64,000 nt of DNA from Alphaproteobacteria bacterium (GCA_019232625.1 JAFANP010000033.1:1-64000), one strand, 5' to 3'. Positions 48,716-58,076 are shown, numbered from the stretch's first letter. The notes: generated by a model from the letters alone, not told the origin. Made by a program: numbers and translations.

Positions 48716-49686
48716 TCGAACAACCCTTTCTTGCGGGCCCAGGCCCAGAATATCTCCTGCCACCCCTCGACGCTCTTCCCCCTGGCGAGGCGAAGGCCGA
48801 AGCCGTGGCCGCCGTCGGCGAAGAGGTGGGTCTCGACCGGAACCCGGCGCGCCAGCAAGGCCTCGCGCAGCAGCAAAGTGTTGGCGACGGGCACGGCCGG
48901 ATCGTCCTCGGCGTGGAGGAGGAAGGCGGGCGGCGCGTCGGCGGGGATGTTGAGGTGCGGCGAGTGGGCGCGCTCCCGCTCGGGCGAGGCGGCCTCGCCG
49001 ACGAGGTTCCTGCGCGACCCGGCATGGGCGACCGGCAGGGTCATCGAGACGACGGGATAGATAGGGGCGGCGAGGTCCGGCCGGGCGGAGAGCCGGTCGG
49101 CGGAGTCGACGGGCGAATAGACGAGGGCGGAGAAGCGGGCGAGGAGGTCGGCGCAGACGTGGCCGCCGGCGGAGAAGCCCATGGCGCAGACCCGCTTCGG
49201 GTCGATCCCGAAGGCGGCGGCGCGGCGGCGGATGAGGCGCATCGCCCGCTGCGAATCCTGAAGGGGCGTGTCGGGCCCTGCCGCCCAGCCTTCGTGCGGC
49301 AGGCGGTAGAAGAGCACGAAGGCGGTGACTCCGCGGGCGGCGAGCCAGCGCGCCAGCTCATAGCCTTCCTTGTCGATCACCACCCAGGAATAGCCGCCGC
49401 CGGGCGCGATCATCACCGCGGCGCCGTTCGGCCTCGCCGGACGGAACAGGACGAGGCGCGGCCGGCCGATGCCGAGCACGTAACGGTCGTTATAGGCCGG
49501 GTCGGTGCTGCGCTCCTTCACCGTCTCGACCGGGAGGGACGAAGGCGCGCCGGGCGCGCCGGCGGGCCACAAGTCGATCGTCTCGCCGGGACCGGGCGCG
49601 CTCATAGGGGTCGGCTCGGCCGTCGCCTGCCCCGCCAGGCCGAGGGCGAGGGTCCCGAGGAGGGCGGTGCGGCGGTCGAGGCTCAT
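48712..49686 (-). CDS. Alpha/beta hydrolase, BD-FAE-like acetyl/pectin esterase
   Basis: This 324-residue protein resembles the 27749 esterase. A signal sequence (RRTALLGTLALGLAGQATAE) precedes an alpha/beta hydrolase domain with APGGGYSWVV (oxyanion hole), Ser172 in MGFSAGGHV, Asp in AEDDPAVP and His in DGGHGFG. Flanked by a GH43 and a pectate lyase, it probably removes acetyl groups from pectin so that the lyase can bind. Its start codon overlaps the GH43 stop and its stop overlaps the PL10 start, so the three genes are tightly coupled. A xylan ester specificity is possible. Confidence 0.88.
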   Translation of the reverse strand: MSLDRRTALLGTLALGLAGQATAEPTPMSAPGPGETIDLWPAGAPGAPSSLPVETVKERSTDPAYNDRYVLGIGRPRLVLFRPARPNGAAVMIAPGGGYSWVVIDKEGYELARWLAARGVTAFVLFYRLPHEGWAAGPDTPLQDSQRAMRLIRRRAAAFGIDPKRVCAMGFSAGGHVCADLLARFSALVYSPVDSADRLSARPDLAAPIYPVVSMTLPVAHAGSRRNLVGEAASPERERAHSPHLNIPADAPPAFLLHAEDDPAVPVANTLLLREALLARRVPVETHLFADGGHGFGLRLARGKSVEGWQEIFWAWARKKGLFE

Positions 49687-51341
49687 GCCAGCGCCTGGTA
49701 GGTGAAGTTGGCGAAGCGCGCCTCCCCCGTTCCGGCCGCGTACAAAGCGGGGCGCAGGCTGAGGAAATCGTAGGCCACGTTGTGGTGATAGCCGGAAACC
49801 TCCATCTGCACGTCGAACTTGCGCCAGGTGCCGCCGCGATCTTCGCTGGTGTGGAGGGTGAGGATGTTGCGGTCGTTGGTGAGCCTCAGCCGCAGCGCCC
49901 GCGCCGGCCCCGTTCCGGCCGAGTCGCGCTGGCCCGGAGGCGTGCCGCGCAGGCGCTGAAGCCCGTAGCGGTGCATGACCAGGCCCTTGGGTCCGAGGCC
50001 GAGGCCGGCATAGAGGCGGCGATTGTAGAAGAGGAGCAGCCCCGCCTCGGCTTCCGGGTCGACCTCGACGTCGGCCTCGATGCGATAGGCATGGTCGCCG
50101 GCGATGAAGGTGATCGGTGAGCTGTCGCTCGGCGTCGAGCCCTTCGCCCGCAGGTGGAGGATGCCCTTGTCGCGGCGCACCCGGCCCGCCTCGCCCCGGC
50201 GGGCGGGATCGTAGAAGGACCATTGGACGCCGAGCTTGTCGGTGGTGAAATCGTCGCTCAGCGGGAAGCCGTGCTTCTCTCCGGCAAGGCTGCGCGGCAT
50301 GGGCAGCGGCGCCGAGAGGTCGCCTCCGGTCGGGCGGAACCAGCCGTCCGCGGTCCACTCGATCGGCTCGAGCAGGGCCTGCCGGCCGAGCGTCCAATAG
50401 CCGTTCTCATAGCCGTGGTGGATCATCCACCAGCGTCCGCCGGGACCTTCGAAGGGAGTCGCGTGGCCGCGCGACCACCATTTCTCGCGCGCCGACCGCG
50501 TCCGGACGATCGGGTTGGCGGGGTCGTTCTCCCACGGCCCGGCGAGCGAGCGGGAGCGGGCGACGATCACCATGTGCCCGGTGGGGGGCCCGGCGGTGCC
50601 GCCCACCGCCGTCACCATGTAGAAGAACGCGCCGCGGCGGAAGACCTTCGGACCCTCGGGCGAGAAGGTCTCGACGATCCAGTCCTCGGGGTAACGCCAC
50701 GGGTCGTAGACATGCTCGACCGGGCCGGCGGTCGAGAGGCCGTCGGCGGCGAGCGGCACGCGGTCCCCGCCGCTCAGGAAAAGCCATCGCCGGCCGTCCC
50801 GGTCGACGATGTGGCCGGGGTCGATATGCTCGGGCAGATGGAGGTCGACAGGCTCCGACCACGGGCCCTCGATCCGCTCGGCGTGGATGACGTAGATCGA
50901 CTTCCTCTCGGGGAAGCGGGCCGGGATGTAGCAATAGAAGCGGCCCTTGTGCCTGGCGAGCTCCGGCGCCCAGACCGAGCCGATCGGCGTCTTCAGCGCG
51001 GCCGTGACGGGACTCCAGTTCACCAGGTCGCGGCTGTGCCAGATGACGATGCCCGGATAGGCGTCGAAGCTCGAGAAGGTGAGGTAGTAATCCTCACCGT
51101 CGCGAAGGATGGTGGGATCGGGATGATCGCCCGCGAAGACGGGGTTGAGGAAGCGGCCGTCGCCGAGGTCGGCGCGGCGCTGGCCCTCATAGCCCTTGCC
51201 CCATATCATCGCCTCGTAGGGATCGAGCGAGCTCGTCGCCGCCGATCCCTGGGCGAGAAGTCGCGTCGCGCCGCCGCCGGCCGCCAGCGACGCCGTGCCG
51301 GCGCCGGCGAGAAGCTTGAGGCTGGTCCTGCGGCTGATCAT
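49683..51341 (-). CDS. Glycoside hydrolase family 43, Tat-exported (pectin/arabinan side chains)
   Basis: This 552-residue enzyme has a twin-arginine leader (ISRRTSLKLLAGAGTASLA) and a five-bladed GH43 propeller (about 60-350). The triad is Asp75 (GDHPDPTIL), Asp174 (EHIDPGHIVDRDG) and Glu229 (FSPEGPKVF). A C-terminal beta-sandwich (about 380-552) follows. Its location after the receptor, in a pectin operon, suggests arabinan or galactan side chains of pectin as substrate rather than xylan, but the motifs are shared. The ATG at 51341 follows a short upstream extension without ribosome site. The terminator at 51363 lies between it and the receptor. Confidence 0.9.
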   Translation of the reverse strand: MISRRTSLKLLAGAGTASLAAGGGATRLLAQGSAATSSLDPYEAMIWGKGYEGQRRADLGDGRFLNPVFAGDHPDPTILRDGEDYYLTFSSFDAYPGIVIWHSRDLVNWSPVTAALKTPIGSVWAPELARHKGRFYCYIPARFPERKSIYVIHAERIEGPWSEPVDLHLPEHIDPGHIVDRDGRRWLFLSGGDRVPLAADGLSTAGPVEHVYDPWRYPEDWIVETFSPEGPKVFRRGAFFYMVTAVGGTAGPPTGHMVIVARSRSLAGPWENDPANPIVRTRSAREKWWSRGHATPFEGPGGRWWMIHHGYENGYWTLGRQALLEPIEWTADGWFRPTGGDLSAPLPMPRSLAGEKHGFPLSDDFTTDKLGVQWSFYDPARRGEAGRVRRDKGILHLRAKGSTPSDSSPITFIAGDHAYRIEADVEVDPEAEAGLLLFYNRRLYAGLGLGPKGLVMHRYGLQRLRGTPPGQRDSAGTGPARALRLRLTNDRNILTLHTSEDRGGTWRKFDVQMEVSGYHHNVAYDFLSLRPALYAAGTGEARFANFTYQALA

Positions 51342-51362
51342 CGGGAAGGCCCCTGCCGGAAG

Positions 51363-51397
51363 AAAAAGGCCAGCCGCCGCCGGGGCGGAGGCTGGCC
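51363..51397 (-). terminator. Rho-independent terminator after the TonB-dependent receptor gene
   Basis: Reading the minus strand, GGCCAGCC..GGCTGGCC forms a GC-rich stem of about 14 base pairs with one mismatch and is followed by TTTTTC. It stands between the receptor stop and the GH43 start, so part of the receptor transcript should end here. A second hairpin (GGGGCTGC/GCAGCCCC, 51401-51425) lies next to it. Confidence 0.72.
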
Positions 51398-51433
51398 GAG
51401 GGGGCTGCCGAACCGAAGCAGCCCCGGGGAAGG

Positions 51434-54397
51434 TCACATCTTGAAGCGGGCGCCGAACAGGATGGTGCGGCCGAAATGGTTGTACTCGTAATTCCGGTTC
51501 GCATCGATGTCGGTGTAGCGGTCCCGATAGGTGTCGAGCAGGTTGACGCCCTCCAGCGACAGCTCGAGCTGATCGGTGACCTTGTAGCGGACGGACGCGT
51601 CGACGTTCCAGGTCGCGTTATAGCCCTCGAAGACGTTGCCGGTGCCGCTGTTCGCGTCGGCATAGCCGCTGCGATAGCTCCCCGAGACGCGGGCGCTGAA
51701 CTTCTTGTCCTCGTAATAGAGGGTGCCGTTCACCGCGCGCTTCGACAGGCCGAACAGGGTTCCGCGGCGGGTCGCCGCCACGTTTGCGCCGCCGGGCGTC
51801 ACCGACGGGCCGGCGACGTTGTAGACGGCGCTCGAATCGACCAGCGTGCCGTTGATGATCCCGCCGAAATTCCTGAAGAAGCCGGGAAGGAAGCGGAACG
51901 GCGCCTGCAGCGACACTTCCAGGCCCTTGAGGCTCGCTCCGGTGCCGTTGGTGATCGAGTTGATCGTCCACAGCTGCCCCTCCGGATTGACCGAGGCGGG
52001 CGAGGAGGGCGGGATGATCGAGGTCGGAAGTCCGGTCGAGGCGAAGGTGCCGGAGCGGGTCACCGACACCGGGAAGCTCGCCACGTCCTTCTTGAACGCC
52101 GCCACCGAGAAGATCGACTGCGGCGCGAAATACCATTCCACGGCGAGGTCGTAGGCGGTGGCCCGGAACGGGTCGAGGAACGGGTTGCCGAACGTGATGC
52201 GGTAGTTGAACCCGTCCACCGAACCGCCGGGAGTCAGGTTGCCGAGGGTAGGACGCGTGACCACGTCGGCCGCGGCGGCGCGGATGATCAGCTTCTCGGT
52301 GGGGAAGAAGGCGATGTTCACCGCCGGAAGCCAGTCTTCGTAATCGCGGTTGACAGTGACGGCGACTCCGCTGCTGAGGCCGGTCGAGCGCTGTCCGGTA
52401 TGGACGTAGCGGACTCCGGCATTGGCGGCGTAGCGCATCCCGAAGATGTCGCCTTCCATGTCGAACTGCAGGTAGCCGCCCTTCACCGTCTCCACGACGC
52501 CGCGGGTGTTGCCGGCATCGATCGCCAGCGGACGGTTGTAGAGGCCGGTATACTCAGCGCTCGCCGCCAGGTTCGGGATGAGCCAGCTGGTGGTGGTCCC
52601 GGAGGGCTGCCCGGCCTTGCCGAGCTGGAACAGCTCGCCCAGCGCCGGAGTGACCTGGAAGCCGTAGACGGCCGTCGGACCGAAGGCGGAGGTCGGCGAG
52701 CAGGTGATGGTGCCCAGCACGATGTCCTTCCCGCCATTGCCGCAGACGATGGCGTCGCGGGTGAAGCCGGCCGTGTCGAAGCTGAAGCGCCGATAGACGC
52801 CGCCGACCTTCACCTTGAACCCTTCGGCCACGTCATATTCCGTGCGCAGCTGCGCCGTACGGAACTTGTTGACCGTGTCCGAGGGGCGGTCGCGGATCTC
52901 GGCGAGCTGGAAGTTCGCCGGATTGGTGACGTCGGTCCCGAACGCCAGGACCGGATGACGCGAGTCCGAATAATCGTAATGGTATCCCTGCGCGTCGCGG
53001 TCGTCGAACACGATCGTCGATTCCAGGGGAATATCGGCATCCGACCGCGAAAAGCCGCCGAGCAGGGTGAAGCGGAACTTGTCGGTGACGTCCTGGTCCC
53101 AGGTTGCGCCAAGCTGGTAGAATTCGGTCTTGGACCGCCGCAGGTAATGCTCGGTGCGTACCCAGGCATCGTTGAAGGTGCCGCTGACGAGGTTGTTGGT
53201 AGAGGCGTCGATCTTGTAGTCGACCACGTCGATCGACCGTTCGTTGGAGCGGAACAGGACCTCGCCCCACTTCTCCTCGCGCTCTTCCTTGAACGTGGAA
53301 TAGAGGCCGTCGATCGACACCTTGGTGGCGTCGGTCGGCGCCCATTGGATGCTGCCCGTGAGTCCGAGGCGCTCGCGGCCGTGGCGGACCTCGCCGTAGC
53401 GCGGAATGCGTGGGTGGAAGGCCAGCGCCACCGAGTCGCAGGCCGCGCTCGGGCGGTAGACGCCGCCGCTGTTGGACGCGCGGACCGTGCCGGTCGCGGT
53501 GGTGTAGAAGCAGGGCGTGCCGGCGACGGAGTCGAAGCGGGCCTGCGCCCAGCGAACCGTGTTGTTGCCGAGCTCGAGCGTGTCGGTCTTCTGGTAGGCG
53601 GCGGAGACCGCGACGCCGAACGTGCCGTCCTCAGATTTCCAGGAGGCGAGGCCGGCGACCCGCGGGCCGAGATCCTTGCTGAGGTCGTTGTACGAGCCCT
53701 GGGCGGAGGCGACGAAGGTGAAGCCGCGCTTGCCTCCGAGCGGGTTGCCGGTGTTGAGATCGACGACCGCGCCCAGCGAGCCCTCGTCGAGGGACGCCTC
53801 GGCGGTCTTGTGGACGACGATCGAGTTGAACAGCTCGGACGCGAAGACGTTGAAGTCGAAGGCGCGGTCGCGGTTGGCGCTGGCGCCGTCGGTCGAGGTG
53901 GCGACCGTCTCCAGCCCGTTCACGCGCACGCGGGTGAACTGCGCGCCGAGGCCTCGCACGGTGATGGCGCGGCCCTCGCCGCCGTCGCGCTGGATCGAGA
54001 TGCCGGGGATGCGCTGCAGCGATTCGGCGAGATTCTGGTCGGGGAACTTGGCGATGTCCTCGGCGACGATCGCGTCGATGGCCGAGACGGAGTTGCGCTT
54101 TACGCTCAGCGCCTGATCGAGGGAGCGGCGGAAGCCGGTGACGACGATCGCTTCCCCTTCCGTCGTCTCGGTGCCCTCGGCGGGCGCAGCGGCGACGGCC
54201 TGGGTGCCGGTTTCCGGGGCCGAGACTCCGGGTGCCGCGTCGTTCGGCTCGCTCGGCGGCTGCGTCTGCGCCGGCGGCTGGTCCGCCCCCTGGGCGAAGG
54301 CGGGCGCCGAGGTCGATATCGCGACGACCGCCAGCGAGGCCGCGCCGAGGATGCGTGCCATCAACCGAGCTCGTCCGAAAAGCCGTTCCGAAACCAT
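51434..54397 (-). CDS. TonB-dependent outer-membrane receptor (oligogalacturonate/carbohydrate uptake)
   Basis: This 987-residue protein has a signal peptide (LGAASLAVVAISTSAPAFAQ), a spacer rich in Pro and Ala, EAIVVTGFRRSLDQAL as TonB-box-like start, a plug with PDQNLAESLQRIPGISIQRDGGEGRAI and RGLGAQFTRVRVNGLE, and a large beta-barrel ending YEYNHFGRTILFGARFKM. Receptors of this length next to polysaccharide enzymes import oligosaccharides in the xanthomonad/sphingomonad CUT systems. GGGAGGA precedes the ATG. Two operator-like sites (54446, 54584) lie upstream and match those of uxaC and uxaA, so it is probably induced by pectin breakdown products. The terminal residue is Met rather than Phe, within the normal range. 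Confidence 0.94.
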   Translation of the reverse strand: MVSERLFGRARLMARILGAASLAVVAISTSAPAFAQGADQPPAQTQPPSEPNDAAPGVSAPETGTQAVAAAPAEGTETTEGEAIVVTGFRRSLDQALSVKRNSVSAIDAIVAEDIAKFPDQNLAESLQRIPGISIQRDGGEGRAITVRGLGAQFTRVRVNGLETVATSTDGASANRDRAFDFNVFASELFNSIVVHKTAEASLDEGSLGAVVDLNTGNPLGGKRGFTFVASAQGSYNDLSKDLGPRVAGLASWKSEDGTFGVAVSAAYQKTDTLELGNNTVRWAQARFDSVAGTPCFYTTATGTVRASNSGGVYRPSAACDSVALAFHPRIPRYGEVRHGRERLGLTGSIQWAPTDATKVSIDGLYSTFKEEREEKWGEVLFRSNERSIDVVDYKIDASTNNLVSGTFNDAWVRTEHYLRRSKTEFYQLGATWDQDVTDKFRFTLLGGFSRSDADIPLESTIVFDDRDAQGYHYDYSDSRHPVLAFGTDVTNPANFQLAEIRDRPSDTVNKFRTAQLRTEYDVAEGFKVKVGGVYRRFSFDTAGFTRDAIVCGNGGKDIVLGTITCSPTSAFGPTAVYGFQVTPALGELFQLGKAGQPSGTTTSWLIPNLAASAEYTGLYNRPLAIDAGNTRGVVETVKGGYLQFDMEGDIFGMRYAANAGVRYVHTGQRSTGLSSGVAVTVNRDYEDWLPAVNIAFFPTEKLIIRAAAADVVTRPTLGNLTPGGSVDGFNYRITFGNPFLDPFRATAYDLAVEWYFAPQSIFSVAAFKKDVASFPVSVTRSGTFASTGLPTSIIPPSSPASVNPEGQLWTINSITNGTGASLKGLEVSLQAPFRFLPGFFRNFGGIINGTLVDSSAVYNVAGPSVTPGGANVAATRRGTLFGLSKRAVNGTLYYEDKKFSARVSGSYRSGYADANSGTGNVFEGYNATWNVDASVRYKVTDQLELSLEGVNLLDTYRDRYTDIDANRNYEYNHFGRTILFGARFKM

Positions 54398-54445
54398 CTA
54401 GTCCTCCCGTTACAACCCGCCGCGGGCGAGAATCCATCCCCTTAT

Positions 54446-54457
54446 GACACCGGTGTC
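54446..54457. promoter_or_regulatory. Palindrome GACACCGGTGTC upstream of the TonB receptor gene
   Basis: This perfect 12-base palindrome, within TGACACCGGTGTCT, lies 49 bases before the receptor start and contains the left half of the TGACACCGGTTACC sites found at 60671 and 62942. It is a probable site for the uronate LacI-family regulator. Confidence 0.7.
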
Positions 54458-54583
54458 TAAGACCGGCGAAAAAGTGGCGGCCCGAGGCCGCGATTCGGGA
54501 GGTGCGCAAACGTCGAAGGGCGTCCGCTCCATCCTCTCTCCGGACCGCTCGGCTATCGCTGCCGAGTCGCCCCGCCGGCTTAA

Positions 54584-54596
54584 GTAACCGGTGTCA
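54584..54596. promoter_or_regulatory. Uronate-regulon operator (GTAACCGGTGTCA) upstream of the TonB receptor gene
   Basis: GTAACCGGTGTCA is the complement of TGACACCGGTTAC and nearly identical to the sites before uxaC and uxaA. It lies 187 bases before the receptor ATG and 138 bases from the 54446 palindrome, a spacing compatible with repressor looping. Confidence 0.7.
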
Positions 54597-54641
54597 TCCC
54601 TTTGCCTCCAAGGTGCCAGGCTGTCAAGCCGGCCCGCCTTT

Positions 54642-56186
54642 TCAGCTCCCCGGCTGGATGTAGGGAGCGCGGGCGAACAGCTCACGCTCCCAGCGCCGCG
54701 GATCGTCCTGCGCGCGGGTCTCGACGTCGAAGATCATCGTCGCCCGCCGCGGCAGCGCGTAGACCGGCCAGCGCGGAACGCCGGGGCCGTTCGGATCGCC
54801 GTTGCGGGCGAAGGCGGTGAAGGCGCGCATCATCCGCTCGCTCACCGCCCGGGCGGCGGCGCCGGTGCCGGTGAACGAGCCTTCCGCGTCGAGCGTGCCG
54901 AAGGAAAGGGCGATGTCCATCGTGTGCGGCGCGCCGCGGCGGGGCTGGGTGGGGGACTGGAAATCGACCTGGTAGACCCAGGTTCGCGTCCCCGCGCGCG
55001 CCCGGGCGTCGGCTTCGATCACCTGCCCGGGCCAGCTCCGCCCCGCTGTCGTCGCGGCGTAGAAGACGCGCTCCGCCGACCAGGCGGGGAAATGCTGCCG
55101 GTATTGGGCGACGATCCATTCCGGCGGCAGGTCGATCCGGAGCTCGGGCGCCATCCGCTCGGCGAGGTTCGCGAAGGTCAGGCCGCGGACCTTCTCGCTC
55201 TCGGGATCGATGAAGGCGCGAGTCTCGTCGCGGGTGTTGCCGAGCATCATCGGGACGGCGTTCGACTGGGGGTTGGAGTCGGGCCAGAAAGGGTGGCGGA
55301 CCAACCACTTCATGTCGAGCACCGGCCCCATGTAGACGCCGCCGCCGAGGATCGGATCGACCGCGGCGAGGCCCTCGACGAGGCGCTCCGTCGGCAAGGC
55401 GAGCAGCGCGTCGGGCGTGGTCTTGAGAGAGGCGAGATAGGCGGCGGCGCGGGCGGTGGCGTTGAGCGGCCCGGAGGCGGTGACCTGCTGGCCGCTCATC
55501 GTGACGGCGCGGTGGAACAGGCCGCGGGCGGCGGGCATGCCCATCAGGGTCGCGATCTTGGCGCCGCCGCCCGACTGGCCGAAGACCATGATCCGGGAGG
55601 GATCGCCGCCGAAGCCGGCGATGTTGTCGCGCAACCACCGCAAGGCGAGGACGAGGTCGAGCTGGCCGGCATTGCCGCTGTCCGGAAAGCGCGGGTCCAG
55701 CCGAGCGAGGTAGAGGTAGCCGAAGACGTTCAGCCGATGATTGACGGTAACGACCACGGCGTCGCCGGAGGCCGCGAGATGTCGGCCATCGTTGAGCGGG
55801 TCGACGACCGAGCCGGACGAATAGGCGCCGCCGTGGATGTAGACCATCACCGGCCGGAGCCCCCCCGGCCGGGCGTCCGGAGTCCAGACGTTGAGGTAGA
55901 GGCAATCCTCGCCGGTCTCGGCGTAGCGGCCGCTGCGCTGGGGCGAGGAGGGGCCGAAGCGAAGCGCGTCGACGATGTCCGCCGACGGACGCGGCGCGGC
56001 GGGCGCGCGGAAGCGCTCGGCGACGCCGTAGCGGATGCCGCGAAAGACGCAGAGCCCCCCTTCCCTCGTTCCGCGGATGCGGCCGAGCGTGGTTGCGACG
56101 ACCGGATCCCCGGCCGGCGCGGCGGCGAGGGCGGGCACGGCGGCGGCGGCGCCCGCGCCGGCGAGGAAGCGGCGGCGGCCGATCAT
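54642..56186 (-). CDS. Carboxylesterase type B (p-nitrobenzyl esterase-like)
   Basis: This 514-residue protein has a leader (GRRRFLAGAGAAAAVPALA) with an RRRF Tat-like motif and a type-B carboxylesterase domain: EDCLYLNVWTPD, YIHGGAYSSGS (oxyanion hole), Ser205 in FGQSGGGAKI, a C-terminal GAPHTMDIALSFG with His. It hydrolyses esters, here perhaps methyl or acetyl esters of pectin or feruloyl groups, since it stands between KDG kinase and the receptor. The ATG overlaps the kinase stop (ATGA). The region after it, 54598-54641, is short and carries an operator. The substrate is not predicted by sequence. Confidence 0.9.
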   Translation of the reverse strand: MIGRRRFLAGAGAAAAVPALAAAPAGDPVVATTLGRIRGTREGGLCVFRGIRYGVAERFRAPAAPRPSADIVDALRFGPSSPQRSGRYAETGEDCLYLNVWTPDARPGGLRPVMVYIHGGAYSSGSVVDPLNDGRHLAASGDAVVVTVNHRLNVFGYLYLARLDPRFPDSGNAGQLDLVLALRWLRDNIAGFGGDPSRIMVFGQSGGGAKIATLMGMPAARGLFHRAVTMSGQQVTASGPLNATARAAAYLASLKTTPDALLALPTERLVEGLAAVDPILGGGVYMGPVLDMKWLVRHPFWPDSNPQSNAVPMMLGNTRDETRAFIDPESEKVRGLTFANLAERMAPELRIDLPPEWIVAQYRQHFPAWSAERVFYAATTAGRSWPGQVIEADARARAGTRTWVYQVDFQSPTQPRRGAPHTMDIALSFGTLDAEGSFTGTGAAARAVSERMMRAFTAFARNGDPNGPGVPRWPVYALPRRATMIFDVETRAQDDPRRWERELFARAPYIQPGS

Positions 56187-57187
56187 CGCCGGACGTCCAG
56201 GCCGCCCGTCATGAACGCCTCGATGTCGCGCGGCCCGAACAGGCTGAAGTCGCCCGGCAGAGAATGTTTGAGGGCGGTCAAGGCGAGCCCGGAGCGCACC
56301 GTCCAGTCGAGGTCGCGGCCGGTGCGCACGCCGTGGAGGATGCCGGCGGCGAAGGCGTCGCCCGCGCCGATCCGGTCGACGATGCCGGAGACCGCCGCTT
56401 CCTCCGTCTGCACCGCGCCGTCGGGCGTGTCGATCCGGGCGGCGATGCGGTGGCGGTCGGCGTCCTCGACGTGGCGCGCGGTGGAGGCGATCATGCGCAG
56501 GTTCGGGAAGGCGGCGAAGGCCGCCTCGGCCGCCTCGCGCCGCCGCCCCGAGCCTTCGCCGCCGAACGTCTTGCCGAGCAGCAGCGAGATGTCGCGGTGG
56601 TTGCCGAACAGGATCCGCGCCTTGGAAACCAGCCGGGTGAGGATGGCCTTGGGATCGCTGTCCCATGCCTCCCACAGCTGGGCGCGGTAATTGCCGTCGA
56701 ACGAGATCGGCACGCCGAGCCGCCCAGCCGCCTCGGCCGCCGCCACCGCCGCCTCGGCGGAGCGCGGCCCGAGCGCGGGGGTGATGCCCGAAAGGTGGAG
56801 GAGGTCGGCGCCGGCAAGCAGGGCGTCCCAGTCGAAATCGCCCGGCCCGGCCCGCGCGAAGCTGCTGTCGCGGCGGTCGTAGAAGATCTCGGACGCGCGC
56901 AGGCCGGCGCCCTGGGTAAGGAAATAGAGGCCCATCCGCCCCGGCGTGCGGGCGATGCCGGAGACGTCGACGCCGTGCCGGCGGACCTCCCGCAGGGCGG
57001 CGTCGCCGAGGGCGTTGTCGGGGAGGCAGGTGACCATCCGCACCGGATGGCCGAGATTGGCGAGGCCGACGCCGACATTGGCCTCGGCGCCGGCGACATA
57101 GACGTCGAGATGCGGCTTCTGAAGCATCAGCTCGCGCCCGGGCGCGGTCATCCGGAGGAGGATCTCCCCGAAACAGGCGACGGTCAT
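56183..57187 (-). CDS. kdgK: 2-dehydro-3-deoxygluconokinase (PfkB family)
   Basis: This 334-residue sugar kinase of the PfkB family phosphorylates 2-keto-3-deoxygluconate. It begins ACFGEILLRMTAP, then GAEANVGVGLANLGHPV (first PfkB signature), SFDGNYRAQLWEAW typical of KdgK, and IVDRIGAGDAFAAGILHG with the GAGD catalytic Asp near the C-terminus. The ATG follows GGAGCCGAT. Together with kduD and kduI upstream it makes the lower pectin pathway; the KDPG aldolase is not in the window. Its stop overlaps the esterase start (ATGA). A role in glucose metabolism (Entner-Doudoroff) cannot be excluded, but the context favours pectin. Confidence 0.92.
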   Translation of the reverse strand: MTVACFGEILLRMTAPGRELMLQKPHLDVYVAGAEANVGVGLANLGHPVRMVTCLPDNALGDAALREVRRHGVDVSGIARTPGRMGLYFLTQGAGLRASEIFYDRRDSSFARAGPGDFDWDALLAGADLLHLSGITPALGPRSAEAAVAAAEAAGRLGVPISFDGNYRAQLWEAWDSDPKAILTRLVSKARILFGNHRDISLLLGKTFGGEGSGRRREAAEAAFAAFPNLRMIASTARHVEDADRHRIAARIDTPDGAVQTEEAAVSGIVDRIGAGDAFAAGILHGVRTGRDLDWTVRSGLALTALKHSLPGDFSLFGPRDIEAFMTGGLDVRR

Positions 57188-57204
57188 ATCGGCTCCTCAC
57201 AAGG

Positions 57205-57323
57205 CGTGCTTCGAGACGGCATTTCGACTTCGCTCAATGCCTCCTCAGCATGAGCGGAAATGGCCTTTGTTCCGCTCATCCTGAGGAACGGCTGAGCTTG
57301 TCGAAGCCGTGTCTCGAAGGACG
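57205..57323. repeat. Interspersed repeat, family E (CTCATCCTGAG type), between kduD and kdgK
   Basis: TTCGAGACGG, CGACTTCGCTCAATG, CCGCTCATCCTGAGG, TGAGCTTGTCGAAGCCGTG and TCGAAGGA segments form an imperfect inverted repeat. A relative lies between kduI and kduD (58082-58193). Such elements are common intergenic features in related genomes. Confidence 0.75.
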
Positions 57324-58076
57324 TCACCGCGCCAGCCAGCCGCCGTCGACGGCGAGGATGTGGCCGTTGACATAATCGGAGGCGGAGGAGGCGAGGAACA
57401 CCGCGGCGCCACCGAGATCGGCCGGCGCGCCCCAGCGGCCGGCCGGGATGCGCTCGAGGATCGCGCGGTTGCGCTGCGCGTCCGCCTGCAAGGCGGCGGT
57501 GTTGTTGGTGGCGATGTAGCCCGGCGCGATCGCGTTCACGTTCACCCCCTTCGCCGCCCATTCGTTGGCGAGCAATTTCGTCAGGCCGGCGACGCCGCTC
57601 TTGGAGGCGGTGTAGCTCGGCACGCGTATGCCGCCCTGGAAGCTGAGCATCGAGGCGATGTTGACGATCTTCCCCCTCCCCTGCCCGATCATGTGCCGGC
57701 CGGCCGCCTGGCAGAGGAAGAAGACCGACTTGAGGTTGGTGTCGACGACGGCGTCCCAGTCCGCCTCGGAGAAATCGACCGCGTCGGAGCGGCGGATGAT
57801 GCCGGCATTGTTGACGAGGATGTCGAGGCCGCCGAGCTCCGCCAGGGTGCTCTCGACGACGTCGCCGACGGGCGCGATGGTGGAGAGGTCGGCGGCGATC
57901 AGGGCGGCGCGGCGGCCGGCGGCGCGCACCAGCCCCGCCGTCTCCTCGGCGGACGAGCGGCCGGCGAGCGCGACGTCCGCCCCCGCCTCGGCGAGGGCGA
58001 CGGCGATGCCCTGGCCGATGCCGGTATTGGCGCCGGTGACGAGGGCGACGCGGCCGGTGAGATCGAAGGGGTTCAT
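57324..58076 (-). CDS. kduD: 2-dehydro-3-deoxy-D-gluconate 5-dehydrogenase (SDR, KduD)
   Basis: This 250-residue short-chain dehydrogenase reduces 2,5-diketo-3-deoxygluconate to 2-keto-3-deoxygluconate with NAD(P)H. It shows GANTGIGQGIAVALAEAGADVAL, NNAGIIRRSDAVDFSEADWD, VNIASMLSFQGG with the catalytic Ser, and SYTASKSGVAGLTK with Tyr and Lys. The DPFSLKGK-like start and MLSFQGG-IRVPSYTASK block are KduD hallmarks. It follows kduI, its pathway partner, separated by a family E repeat. ATG is supported by GGAG in GGAATGGAGACC. Confidence 0.93.
   Translation of the reverse strand: MNPFDLTGRVALVTGANTGIGQGIAVALAEAGADVALAGRSSAEETAGLVRAAGRRAALIAADLSTIAPVGDVVESTLAELGGLDILVNNAGIIRRSDAVDFSEADWDAVVDTNLKSVFFLCQAAGRHMIGQGRGKIVNIASMLSFQGGIRVPSYTASKSGVAGLTKLLANEWAAKGVNVNAIAPGYIATNNTAALQADAQRNRAILERIPAGRWGAPADLGGAAVFLASSASDYVNGHILAVDGGWLAR

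Noticed and set aside
54398-54641. Additional gene between esterase and TonB receptor
   Set aside because: No frame has a start with ribosome site; the gap is accounted for by operators and upstream sequence.
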